From Branchipolynoe longqiensis (taxonomy: Eukaryota > Annelida > Polychaeta > Phyllodocida > Polynoidae): a stretch of DNA of 64,000 bases. How positions within the stretch are numbered: the stretch's first letter is position 1; each line of letters opens with the position of its first letter. The notes beneath the pieces were generated by a model. That model did not search any database and had not been told where the DNA came from. It worked only from the letters and a program-made list of their open reading frames with translations. A program made the translations under genes and the position numbers. This document shows positions 54,013-64,000 of this stretch, piece after piece. The DNA lies in NCBI GenBank assembly GCA_030323885.1, contig CM059197.1:31586209-31650208 (forward strand). Direction: 5' to 3'.

Positions 54013-54785
54013 CAAAACAAAAACCTGTACACACACCACCAGCCTTTGTATATATATACCCTCCCCCACCACCCCAATACACATGCAGCCACAAACACCC
54101 GCACATACATACATCCTCAACCTCCACCACACACCACTATTACCAACACTCTACCTCCACAGTACCCCATGTACACGCCCTCTACCCCCAACCCCCAACC
54201 CCAGCCCCCGCGCATACATCCATCCCTCCCTCTATACTCCACCACCCTCACCACCATCCCTACCAAATCCGGCACACCGATATCACTCCTTGTTAGGCAG
54301 AGGCGCACTATCTGGGAAAACATCACCTATACGCCGCACTCATCCAGTGTCTATATATACTGCTCATGCGCAGGGTGCGGCGGTCTCATCACACAGTCGC
54401 ACTGCCGCGTCTCTGGGGGTGGGGAGTGGGGGTTGGGTGGGGGTGGGGTAGAGGCAGCGGGCGGCCGGCTTGGAGGGGAGCAGCGGGCGGCCGGTGGCGA
54501 GGGGGAGGTAGCAGTAGGGGGGGGGGGGAGGCGGGAGGCGGGCGGCGGGAGGCCGTGTTTGTCTTTCTTTTCAGCTCAGATAGACACAATATATAGATGT
54601 ATATCTATGTATATAAAGTAGGGCTATGTTAACAAATGGAGAGAGACAGACGAGTGATGGGTCGGACACTTTTATTGTGCATCCTGGCTAGCATAATAAC
54701 AGGCTTACCGATACAAGTTTCAAATCCAATGGGCAAGTGACTTGCCCTGGAGCGAGCTACAGAGGTTAATTAATCAGATAATTAA
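54013..54785. other. C-rich then G-rich unassigned DNA
   Basis: Plus strand is C-rich to about 54300 and G-rich at 54415-54555 with a 10-base G run. Open frames in both strands follow from composition. No gene seen. Confidence 0.5.
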
Positions 54786-54789
54786 AATG

Positions 54790-55430
54790 GGGAGCAGCAG
54801 GGGGGGGGGGGTCACCTGGAGGAGGGAGGGAGGAAGGTGGAGGAGGGAGGAGGGAGCAGTGGAAGAGAGGAAGAGGGGAGGAAGAGGGAAGGAGGGGGAA
54901 GGATGGAGGATGGAGGAGGGGAAGAGATGAACAGGATAGGAGGGCAGGAGAGGTGACAATGAAGGGAGGATAGGAGAAAGGAAGGAGGAAGAAGGACGGG
55001 AGGGGAAGAGGGTAAAACGGGTGGATGGGAGGAAGAGATGACGGATCAGAAGCCGGGAGAAGGGGAGAAGGGGAAGACGTGGGATGGAGAGAAATGAGGA
55101 TGAGGAGGTACGGGGGGGGGGGGGGAGGAGATGACGGGGCGACGTGAGGGGGCGAGGAGAGGTTGGCTGGTGGGGATGAAAGAGGAGGATGTGAGGTAGC
55201 ACAGAGGGGACGTTAGGAGGAGGGGTGGGGAGGCGAGTGAAGGAGGGGAGAAGGAGAGGAGGGAAGGAGGGGAGGAGGGAAGGAGGGGAGGAGGGGAGGA
55301 CGGGTGGATGGGGAGAAGGGGAGGACGGGTGGATGGGGAGAAGGGGAGGACGGGTGGATGGGGAGAAGGGGAGAAAGGGAGAAGGAGGGGAAGGGAGGAG
55401 AGGGGAGGAGGACTACTGAGTAGGCGATAG
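54790..55430 (+). repeat. 640 bp polypurine tract
   Basis: Almost all purine on the plus strand (GGAGGAGGGAGGAGGGAGCA-like). Three direct GACGGGTGGATGGGGAGAAG repeats at about 55300-55370. Could adopt triplex or other non-B structure. Confidence 0.93.
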
Positions 55431-55439
55431 GAAGTGATC

Positions 55440-55515
55440 GGTTTGTTGTTTGTTTGTTTGTTTGTTTGTTTGTTGTTTTACGTCCTAGCAACATCTAATG
55501 TCATATCATGACGAC
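55440..55515 (-). repeat. (TTTG)n plus SINE family 1 tail fragment
   Basis: TTTGTTTGTTTG run, then TTTTACGTCCTAGCAACATC. The 55516-55760 stretch after it has no recognisable feature. Confidence 0.8.
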
Positions 55516-55761
55516 TAGACAAGTGGACTGTGGCGCTGCACACCAGCATCCAAGGACAGCATGAACATGCGTTAACCGAGAGGACCCGAGGCACTAATTA
55601 GTAACTGACGAGTTCCCCCAAACAACATGGTGTGAAGGAGTTTTGTTTGTTAATCGGGATCCAGACACTGAGATCACGCCCATGTGTAGGTGGCGTGTGG
55701 GTCGACGGAGCACACCAGTGTGGTGACGTCATAAGCATTACATAACATTACGTGAGCAACC

Positions 55762-57640
55762 TTAAAGCTGCAAAGTCCAATGAAAAAAATCAAATTTTCG
55801 AAAGCAAAACATTTAGGCCTAGATTTGATTCTCTATATCTAACTTACATATTATTCTGTATATCTAACTTTGATACTGGTACACTTATTAAAGATGTGCT
55901 ACACAGATGGGAATAGTAGTCTGTATATGTAACTTATATACTGGTGCACTTATTAACCATTGTTTTGCTACATGGAAGGGCATAGTAGTCTGCATATGTA
56001 ACTTATATACTGGTGTGCGTATTAACCATTGTTTTTCTACATAGAATGGAATAGTAGTCTGCATATCTAACTTATATACTGGTGCACTTATGAATCATTT
56101 GGAATAGTAGTCTGTATATCTAACTTAAATACTGGTGCAAGTATTAACCATTGTGTTGCTACATAGAAGGGAATAGTAGTCTGTATATCTAACTTACATA
56201 CTGGTGCAAGTATTAACCATTGTGTTGCTACATAGAAGGGAATAGTAGTCTGTATATCTAACTTATATACTGGTGCAAGTATTAACCATTGTGTTGCTAC
56301 ATAGAAGGGAATAGTAGTCTGTATATCTAACGTATATACTGGTGCACATATTAACCATTGTGTTGCTACAGAGAAGGGCATTGTAGTCTGTATATCTAAC
56401 TTATATACTGGTGCATTTATTAACCATTGTTTTGCTACATAGAAAGGAATAGTAGTCTGTATGTCTAACTTATATACTGGTGCACATATTAACCATTGTT
56501 TTGCTACATAGAAGGGCACTGTAGTCTGTATATCTAACTTATATACTGGTGCATTTATTAACCATTGTTTTGCTACATAGAAGGGAATAGTAGTCTGTAT
56601 ATCTAACTTATATACTGGTGCATTTATTAACCATTGTTTTGCTATATAGAAGGGCACTGTAGTCTGTATATCTAACTTATATACTGGTGCATTTATTAAC
56701 CATTGTTTTGCTACATAGAAAGGAATAGTAGTCTGTATATCTAACTTATATACTGGTGCACATATTAACCATTGTTTTGCTACAGAGAAGGGCACTGTAG
56801 TCTGTATATCTAACTTATATACTGGTGCATTTATTAACCATTGTTTTGCTACATATAAGGGAATAGTAGTCTGTATATCTAACTTATTTACTGGTGCACT
56901 TATTAACCATTGTTTTGCTACATAGAAGGGCACTGTAGTCTGTATATCTAACTTATATACTGGTGCATTTATTAACCATTCTTTTGCTACATAGCATGGA
57001 ATAGTAGTCTGTATATCTAACTTATATACTGGTGCATTTATTAACCATTGTTTTGCTACATAGAAGGGCACTGTAGTCTGTATATCTAACTTATATACTG
57101 GTGCATTTATTAACCATTGTTTTGCTACATAGAAGGGAATAGTAGTCTAGATATCTAACTTATATACTGGTGCACGTATTGACCATTGTGTTGCTACATA
57201 GAAGGTAATAGTAGTTTGTATAACTAACTTATAAGTTATATACTGGTGCACTTATTAAGCATTTGTTTACTACATAGAAAGGAATAGTAAGTCAATTTAA
57301 AGCGGTTTTGAGTGTCTGCTTTTTCTCTGAGACAAATACATTACATTGATCATCGTGATCTACATTAATTTAGTTTGAAGTAAATTTTAGTTTAAATAGC
57401 TAAGTTTTGAGATATTTGAAGTGCAAACATGTCAAATTAGTTTTGGCTAGCACATCAAAACTCTGAGACCACAAACTTCTGCAGTAACATGTTCTATTAA
57501 ACTGACTCAGTATACCTGTCTATGTGGCAACACGTGTTAATAAATACATCAGTATTTAAGTTAGATATGAAGCATCAAATCTTGATAATTATTTTGGTTT
57601 AAAAAATTTGATGCTTTCATCGGACTATGCAGCTTCAATA
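55762..57640. mobile_element. MITE family T with satellite expansion
   Basis: Ends TTAAAGCTGCAAAGTCCAAT and the inverse TCATCGGACTATGCAGCTTC. The left arm and the right arm (57300-57640) carry family T words in inverse orientation. The space between is a 69 bp array whose unit matches an internal family T segment. Confidence 0.75.
55900..57265. repeat. 69 bp satellite array
   Basis: About 19 units: GGAATAGTAGTCTGTATATC, TAACTTATATACTGGTGCAT, TTATTAACCATTGTTTTGCT, ACATAGAAG. Two unit types alternate (GGAATAGTAG, GGCACTGTAG). 69 is 23 codons, so the minus strand has an open frame (56088-57071) of 23-residue repeats; no family is recognised. Confidence 0.93.
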
Positions 57641-57945
57641 GAAGGTGTTACTGCTACTGCGGAAGGACAGTCAAATGAATCAAGTACAGTTTGTGCATTG
57701 GGTTATTGTCCGTATATGGCAGGTGTTCGCCTAACAAAGGGGTCGCTGAGGACAGGTTCTATTGTAATGGTGTTAGAACTTTGACAAGCACGCCAAATTT
57801 AATTTGGTAGGTTTACGCTTCAAATAGTTAGCTATTTTAAATCGAAATTACTTTAAACTAAAGTAAGGTAGATCAATATAGATATCTGTATCCACAAAAA
57901 TAACAGAAAGTTAGAACCATCGGACTAGGCAACTTTAACTAGGAA
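57641..57945. mobile_element. MITE family T, partial copy
   Basis: GAACTTTGACAAGCACGCCA, TTACTTTAAACTAAAGTAAG, ending ATCGGACTAGGCAACTTTAA. Confidence 0.65.
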
Positions 57946-57981
57946 ACATATAGAAGTTGCACTGAGCTCAATTGGGAACAC

Positions 57982-58312
57982 TGACCAGACAGGATGGCCG
58001 AATGAGTTAGAGCGTCCGTCTCCCGTGTTCGTAGATCGTGGGTTCGAACCATAGTCGAGTCAAACCGATGACTTAAAAATGAATACTTGTCGCTTCCTAG
58101 CCTGGCGCTCGGCATTATTAGGATAGGGCAAGGACTAGTTGGCTCAGGGTCAGGCTAATGTGACTGAGTGGGATATCAGGTCATAGTGCTGGCAGCCTGG
58201 TCTTCCAATGGGGCAGCACTATAACGTCACCATGAGTGCGCACTGTCACAAGTTGGTACCCGTCCTGATATGACCTTAGATGTTGCTAGGACGTAAAACA
58301 ACAAACAATTGG
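57982..58312 (+). mobile_element. SINE family 1, Leu/Ser-type head, full length
   Basis: Head GACAGGATGGCCGAATGAGT, B box GGTTCGAACC, body, tail GATGTTGCTAGGACGTAAAA. A good representative of the family. Confidence 0.9.
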
Positions 58313-59287
58313 GAACACATGGGTGTACAAACTTCCACTCCCCCTACCGACCCCTATTCAGAGATCCAAGTATATTTCGTCACCACATCACATGGTGAAT
58401 ACTTAGTAAAACCAAGAAGCAGCGCGTTGTGTGTCCAGAATGACTACATACTACCCACAATGCCCCTGGCTGATATGGGATGCCCTGTGGATTGACGAAG
58501 TAGATTCATATACTAGAGAAGTGCAAATCAAATCAGGGGATTTGTGTTGGAATTGATTTGTCAGCCTTAGGGGTTTCCCAAGTTTATCAGCTGCCTCGTT
58601 CTGGTTCTGGACTGAGGTTCTTGACCATGTTCTGAGAAGAGCAGCAATTGCAAGTAGAGCTTGTTGTGAGAGTAACTGACAAATGTAATCAGTTTTCTTC
58701 AGAAGGATTATTACTTTCGGGTGGGGCATGCTTTACAAAATCGCACTGGCTATTCGCAGAGCTACGCATCGCAGTGTTTACCTGAATTTTGCGGTAGGCC
58801 TATGCGTTACTCTTAGCTTAGCTGTGGGCCACCTTTACTAGCTTTAGAGGTATTAACAAGCGGTCTTTTGCATCATCTAGTGTTCTTCTTCATCTAGGTC
58901 TTCAAATCTTTTGAATCCGTCACAAAGAAGTTTAATGAAAATTGCTCTGAATTCTTTTTTTCCGTTGATCAAAAACCTCTGAAAATCACTCAAATTTGAC
59001 TATATTCATCTTTGAAACTACCAGATTCATTTTCAAATACCTGGTTTCCATCTATTGGCCAATTTTCATGAAGATTGAGTGGTGATCAGATGATAATAAA
59101 CACACTCTCAGCAATTCGAAGAGCAACTCTGTGAATAATAATCATTCTTCCGCTAATTCGGAGAGCAAAGTAGCTCTGCGAATAGCCTCGTCCTTACAAA
59201 ATAATCAAACTGGGCTTTTAATTATTTCATTGTCTTTGTATGTCTCCAGGGTGTTCGGCTCTTCTCTAAGAACTCCCTTGCTATATA
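58313..59287. other. Unassigned unique DNA
   Basis: Mostly non-repetitive. An open frame on the minus strand (58451-58729) has no recognisable domain. A gene fragment or non-coding exon cannot be excluded. Confidence 0.45.
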
Positions 59288-59580
59288 TATCAGGCGCGAT
59301 AGTCGAATCGGTAGAGCGCAGAACTGCCGTGTGGGAGATTCGGAGTTCAATTCCTGGTTGAATCAAACCAATGACTTACAAAATATATATTTGTCACTTC
59401 CTAGCTTGTCGCTCTGGACTGACAGGATAGGGCAAAGACTGGTTAGCTAAGTGTCCGGATAATGTGACCGTGTGCATATCGGGTCATGGTGCTGGCAGCC
59501 TGATTTCCCAGTGGGACAGCACTATAAAGTCGCCATGAGTGCGCAGTCACAAGTCGGCACCCATCCTGATCGTGATATGA
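59288..59580 (+). mobile_element. SINE family 1, Arg/Lys-like head
   Basis: CGATAGTCGAATCGGTAGAGC-type head, body, tail to CACCCATCCTGATCGTGATA. The end is eroded. Confidence 0.82.
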
Positions 59581-59756
59581 TAGTAATTCCGAGTTCTAGG
59601 CAAAGGTATCGACAAGTATTTGGTTTGACAAAAATGTTACAAATAAAAATTTTTACCAAATAGCCCATAAGTTGACCACAGGATTTGATCAATTGGAAGT
59701 GATGCACATGATACTAGAAGGATGAGTCATCCCCAACAAAAAGAAAGGAGGAAATC

Positions 59757-60210
59757 TGACTTCTTGCAAATTCCGATTAAAGCGTCACATTTCCAAAACC
59801 AAAAATCATGATATGACCTTAGATGTTGCCAGCACCCACCAATCAAAACCAATCAAAACCAACCAATCAAAACCAAAACAACCAACCAATCAAAACCAAA
59901 ACAATTACATAGATTTTATCCCACATATCAAACTTAGATACTGATGTAGTTGGTTAGCATTTGTTGCCACATAGAAGGGAATGTTGAGGCAATTTAATAC
60001 TTTATGTGACTGCTGAAGCCTATCGTGTCAGAGTTTTGGCATGCTTGTAAAATTAATTTTGAATGGTTGCACTTCAAATATCTTCAAAGTTAGCCATTTA
60101 CACAAAAATTACTTCAAACTGAAGTAAAATAGAATATGACAATCAATTTAATATATTTATCTAAGAAAAGTGACAGAAACTTAAAACCATCGGAGTATGC
60201 AACATTAAGA
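59757..60210. mobile_element. MITE family T, with SINE tail fragments
   Basis: TTAAAGCGTCACATTTCCAA at the left, ACCATCGGAGTATGCAACAT at the right, family words TTAGATACTGATG and GCCACATAGAAGGGAATGTT between. A SINE tail (ATGATATGACCTTAGATGTT) and ACCAATCAAAACCA repeats sit at 59807-59905. Confidence 0.72.
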
Positions 60211-60221
60211 TTTGTTTGATT

Positions 60222-60425
60222 TTGTTTTACGTCCTAGCAACATCTAAGGTCATATCAGGACGGGAAACTTTAAGAAAATGTGGGTAAATAACGAATATGA
60301 CCAAGAATAAAATGGAAAATCCGCAGAAAGTCGGGCATTTCTAATCCTCCTATTAGCTGGTTGGTTGTTTGTTGGTTGTTGGAGTTTTACGTCCTGGCAA
60401 CATATAACGTCATATCAGGGCGGGT
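60222..60425 (-). repeat. Two SINE family 1 tail fragments
   Basis: TTTTACGTCCTAGCAACATC at 60224-60264 and GGAGTTTTACGTCCTGGCAA at 60380-60425, separated by unrelated DNA. Confidence 0.8.
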
Positions 60426-60637
60426 CTCCTTATTAGCCTGCCACAACGTCTGCTTCAGTTTCTGCAGCTCCGCCAATCACAAGCAGAGCAGGGCTTTGAC
60501 TGCATGGCCTCACGAATTATTGGAAACATCACAGGAAACCAGCTCAGTAACCATAGCAACTGGACAGCACTCCGCCCTAATTAATTAGGATGTTTATCAG
60601 GACCCGCCTTACATGATCCTCCTCCTTTATGCATGCT

Positions 60638-61030
60638 CCAGCAGACGGGATGGCCGAATGAATTAAGCGTCCGTCTCCAGCTTTGGTAGACCGTGGAATT
60701 TGAACCCCCACGTTTGAACCCTGGTCGAGTCAAATCGGTGACATCAAAATTTATACTTGTCGCTTCCTAGCGCTCGTCATTATTAGGATAGGGCAAGGCC
60801 CGGTTGACTTGATACCATAATAATGTGATTGAGTTGGATATCAGGTCATGGTGCTGATGGCCTGGTCTCCCAGTAGGGCAGCACTATAAAGTTGCCATGA
60901 GTGCGCATTCTCCCAAGTCGGTACCCGTCCTGATATAACCATAGATGTTGCCAGGATGTAAAACTCCAAAAACCAACAAGCCTATGATCGTGCCAGACCT
61001 TAGATGTTGCCAGGACGTAAAACTCAAACA
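60638..61030 (+). mobile_element. SINE family 1, Leu/Ser-type head, with extra tail
   Basis: Full-length copy to AAAACTCCAAAAACCAAC, then a second tail (AGACCTTAGATGTTGCCAGG at about 60998). 60426-60637 before it has no recognisable feature. Confidence 0.85.
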
Positions 61031-61431
61031 AACAAAATCCACCGTCGGCTTGGCCTGTCAGGATGCCAGACAAGCAGGATTGTATGTGCGATGTGTGTGT
61101 GTGTGGGGGGGGGGGGGGGCATTATGTGCTATTTATAGCCTCACCCACTGGGTGCTATTTCTAGAACACGTCGCCACAGGAAGCAGTATCCGTCGGCGTT
61201 CAGGCAGCGTGCTCAGTCAGCGTCCACTGCACGTGTTACACACTATTCACAGCGTAGTGTCGCCGACCCCCACCTGGTGGCGCCACCGTGGTCAGGTGAC
61301 TTACTCAGGCGCACCACACCGCTGCCATGACCACGGTCACAAAATTCTCTCGACAAACAAACCGAAGACGGCAGTTAATCATTGCTCCTGCTTGCTGCTT
61401 TCGACGGGTTTGATAGTTAGTTTGTTTTTGA
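61031..61431. other. Unassigned DNA with G run
   Basis: TGTGTGTGTGTG then poly-G (61106-61119). No gene recognised. Confidence 0.5.
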
Positions 61432-61745
61432 TTTGTTGTTTTACGTCCTAGCAACATCTAAGGTCATATCAGGATGGGTACTGACTCATGACAGTGCAGA
61501 ATGATGGCAACCTTATAGTGCTGCCCACGGGTAAATCAGGCCACCAGCACCATGACCCAATATCCCACTCAGTCACATTATTCTGACAGTAACCAGTCCT
61601 TGCCCTATCCTATTAATGCAGAGTGCCAGGCTAGGAAGCAACAAGTATCAATTTTAAAGCCATTGGTTTGACTCGACCAGGAACCAAACTCTTGACCTTC
61701 CGCACGCGAGGGGCGCGCTCTACCGATTAGGCGACCGCGCCCGGT
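61432..61745 (-). mobile_element. SINE family 1, Arg/Lys-like head
   Basis: TTTTACGTCCTAGCAACATC to the head ACCGATTAGGCGACCGCGCC. Confidence 0.87.
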
Positions 61746-61945
61746 GTTTTGATAGTAAGTCGGACGGCCAAACCAACCCTCGTTGCAAGTATCGCGCTAG
61801 TCACGTGACAGGGAGAGGGCCGTCGGTCATTCTATTTATAGCCAGATGGGTGGGAAGCAGTGTCGGGCTGACAACGGGCCACATGTGGTGGCATGCGCAT
61901 GCGCAATCGTGTCAAAGCGCTTATATGAGTGGAATATTTAGGGGA

Positions 61946-62684
61946 AAGTGCTTAAAGTTGCATAGTCAAGTTGTTGTCATTTTTCTGAGATAAATGGATT
62001 AAGTTGGTCAGTGTTGATGGCTATGATCTACCTTTCTTTAATTTGAAAAAAACTTTTATTTTAAATTGCTAAACTTTGAGATATTTGAAATGCAAACATG
62101 TATGATTAGTTTTGGCAAGCACGCCCAAACTCTGACATCACAGGCTTGATCAGTAACAGGTCCTATCAAACTGAAACAAATCCTTATTTATAAGTGCATC
62201 AGTATCATAAGCCGTGGTCACACGGGCAAAAAATAAAGCGATTTAGACAAGGCGAATACTAGGAGTCGAATTAGCGGCCCGTTCACACGGGCAGTACTTG
62301 GGCCGGAAGTCGATATATAATATGCACTTTTGATCGACCGGAAAGTAAACACACTAAGGTATCGGCTGCGCATGCGTGTGAGGTGCTTAATCCGCCTCAG
62401 AGCGTCCACACGGGAAAAATAAATCGACTCAGAGAAATCTACTCGCGTAATGCAATCTCCACACGTGTTTTCCAGTATCAGGATCACAGGAATCGATTCA
62501 GCCCTAATTCGACTCAGACGCCCGTTCACACGCGAAATGTAACCCGAACTATACAAGTTGATTTCTACGAATCGATTTACAGCGCCCATGTGACCACGGC
62601 TTAAGTTAGATATCTAGAATCATACCAAGATAAATGTTATGGTTTTGAAAATTTGAAGGTTCATCGGACTATGCAGCTTTAACA
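61946..62684. mobile_element. MITE family T with TTAA flanks, split by another MITE
   Basis: TTAA then AGTTGCATAGTC at the left; GACTATGCAGCT then TTAA at the right. TTAA duplications point to piggyBac- or Kolobok-type mobilisation. Interrupted at 62210-62601. 61746-61945 before it has no recognisable feature. Confidence 0.75.
62210..62601. mobile_element. MITE family C, nested
   Basis: Ends AGCCGTGGTCACACGGGC and the inverse CCATGTGACCACGGCT, TA both sides. The interior reiterates CACACGGGAAAAATAAATCG-like words. Confidence 0.8.
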
Positions 62685-62867
62685 TTACAAACTTGTTTCC
62701 ATCTAAAGGGGTGGGGGATGCACACATAGCTATAACCATTTGTCCGTGGTGTTTGTTTGTTACATTCAGTGATTACCCACAGTCGGCCTAATTAAGGTCT
62801 GAATGGGGGCGATGGGATGTTTTAAAAGTTCAGGCCTACTCTCGCTACTCCCACCTCTCTCACAATA

Positions 62868-63190
62868 AGAACCGGGCGCGGTGACCGAATCCGTAGAGCT
62901 TGAGCCTCGCGAGCAGAAGATCGGGAGTTCGGTTCCCAATCGAGTAAAACCAATGACTTATAAAATTGATGATTGTTGTTCCTAGCCTGGTGCTCGGCAT
63001 TAATTGGATAGGGCAAGGACTGGTTAGCTCAGTGTCAGGATAATGTGAGTGTGTGCGATGTCGGGTAATGGTGCTGGTGGTGTGATTTCCCAGTGGGACA
63101 GCACGTTAATGTTGCCATGAGTGCGCACTGGCACAAGTCGGTACTCGACCTGATATGACCTTAAATGTTGCCAGGATGTAAATTTCCAAG
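62868..63190 (+). mobile_element. SINE family 1, Arg/Lys-like head
   Basis: GCGCGGTGACCGAATCCGTA, B box GAGTTCGGTTCCC, body, tail GTTGCCAGGATGTAAATTTC. Confidence 0.87.
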
Positions 63191-63489
63191 ACCCAAGCAA
63201 CCAACTCTTCCCGATACTCCCACCTCTCTCACAACAAGCCTGCACCGCGCTGTGACGTCACAGGCGGAGACCCTGACGCCAACCTGCCACTGGGGTCCAT
63301 AGAACACTCAGGCACCGCCAGACTCAACACCGCTGCAACCCCGCCCCCACCCCCACTCCGCCCCCACCCAGTCCCCGCCCCGCTCTTCAGCTAATTCCAG
63401 CCACTGACAGATCGCAGCGCATCGGAGCATCTCAGCGACGCTCTTACGTCAAGCAGCCGCTGACAAGTCCGGTCACCGCCACATAGCGG
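63191..63489. other. Unassigned C-rich DNA
   Basis: CCGCCCCCACCCCCACTCCG near 63342. No gene seen. Confidence 0.5.
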
Positions 63490-64000
63490 AAACGTGGCAA
63501 GTCTCGGTGGAAACACCACAGAACGGAGGCATGGCCCCCTCAGTGGAAACATCACAGAACAGAGGCATGGCACCCTCAGTGAAAACATCACAGAACAGAG
63601 GCATGGCACCCTCAGTGGAAACATCACAGAGCAGAGGCATGTCACCCTCAATGAAATCATCACAGAACAGAGGCATGTGACCCTCAGTGGAAACATCACA
63701 GACCAGAGGCATGGCACCCTCAGTGGAAACATCACAGAACAGAGCCATGTCACCCTCAGTGGAAACACCACATAACAGAGGCATGGCACCCTCAGTGGAA
63801 ACACCACAGAACAGAGGCATGGCCCCCTCAGTGGAAACATCACAGAACAGAGGCATGGCAACCTCAATGAAATCATCACAGAACAGAGGCATGTGACCCT
63901 CAGTGGAAATATCACAGAACAGAGGCATGACACCCCTCAGTGGAAACATCACAGAACAGAGCAATGGCCCCCTCAGTGGAAACACCACATAACAGAGGCA
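63490..64000. repeat. 36 bp satellite array, runs off the window
   Basis: About 14 units of GCATGGCACCCTCAGTGGAA, ACATCACAGAACAGAG. 36 is 12 codons, so both strands show long open frames; these are treated as repeat products. Confidence 0.93.

Noticed and set aside
54046..54621. 191-codon open frame
   Set aside because: It follows C-rich then G-rich composition with several frames open; no domain.
57982..58060. Functional tRNA-Leu/Ser gene
   Set aside because: The head resembles a tRNA but is followed by the SINE body and recurs many times with poor acceptor pairing.
63391..64000. Long open frames on both strands
   Set aside because: The 36 bp unit is divisible by three and lacks stops in several frames, so openness is expected.

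Overview
The window looks like repeat-dense intergenic DNA from an animal, most likely a mollusc. That guess rests on the style of the tRNA-derived SINEs, one of which resembles a family I know as widespread in gastropods and bivalves; no host gene is available to confirm it. I could not support any intact host protein-coding gene, rRNA gene or functional tRNA gene. Nearly all recognisable sequence is transposable elements, short inverted-repeat elements and tandem repeats, many nested inside each other.

The only substantial coding region is a DIRS-type tyrosine-recombinase retrotransposon at 9512-14944. It has an outer left repeat (9512-9570), a Gag-like ORF (10229-11551), a reverse transcriptase/RNase H/methyltransferase-like ORF (11476-13470), a tyrosine recombinase ORF with two in-frame stop codons (13215-14429), an internal complementary region (14554-14690) and a right outer repeat (14828-14944). 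In this class, ORF1 packages the RNA, ORF2 makes the cDNA and the recombinase inserts the circular product. Here the last nonsense codon separates the recombinase from its catalytic tyrosine, so this copy should not be autonomous.

The most unusual element is a roughly 500 bp miniature LTR retrotransposon (TRIM) present twice, at 5861-6362 and 28505-29007. Each copy has 182 bp TG...CA LTRs, a primer-binding site that fits tRNA-His with a one-base bulge, a polypurine tract and a perfect 4 bp target duplication (GTAG; TTAT). Every LTR carries a 72 nt tRNA-like cloverleaf with canonical pol III A and B boxes. This parallels the plant Cassandra TRIMs, which carry 5S rRNA in their LTRs.

Layout: 0-7 kb holds SINEs, pogo-like MITEs and TRIM copy 1. 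7-9.5 kb is mostly unique with two MITEs. 9.5-15 kb is the DIRS element. 15-26 kb mixes MITEs, SINEs, foldback elements with GCGAAT arrays and GC-rich minisatellites. 26.6-29.3 kb is a 62 bp satellite invaded by a SINE and by TRIM copy 2. 30-37 kb holds MITEs, SINEs and the longest unique AT-rich stretch. 38.2-39.5 kb is a CAC-rich satellite with a 213 bp higher-order period. 41.1-42.3 kb is a pair of abutting foldback MITEs. 42.7-44.6 kb is a 65 bp satellite. 45-55.5 kb holds SINEs, MITEs and a polypurine tract. 55.9-57.25 kb is a 69 bp satellite grown from inside a MITE. 57.3-63.2 kb holds SINEs and MITEs. A 36 bp satellite runs off the right edge.

SINE copies share one body but come with two different tRNA heads and two different tails, so modular exchange is visible. 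Several MITE families share the habit of filling their interiors with words related to their own ends. SINE boundaries are accurate to about 10 bases unless a target duplication is quoted.
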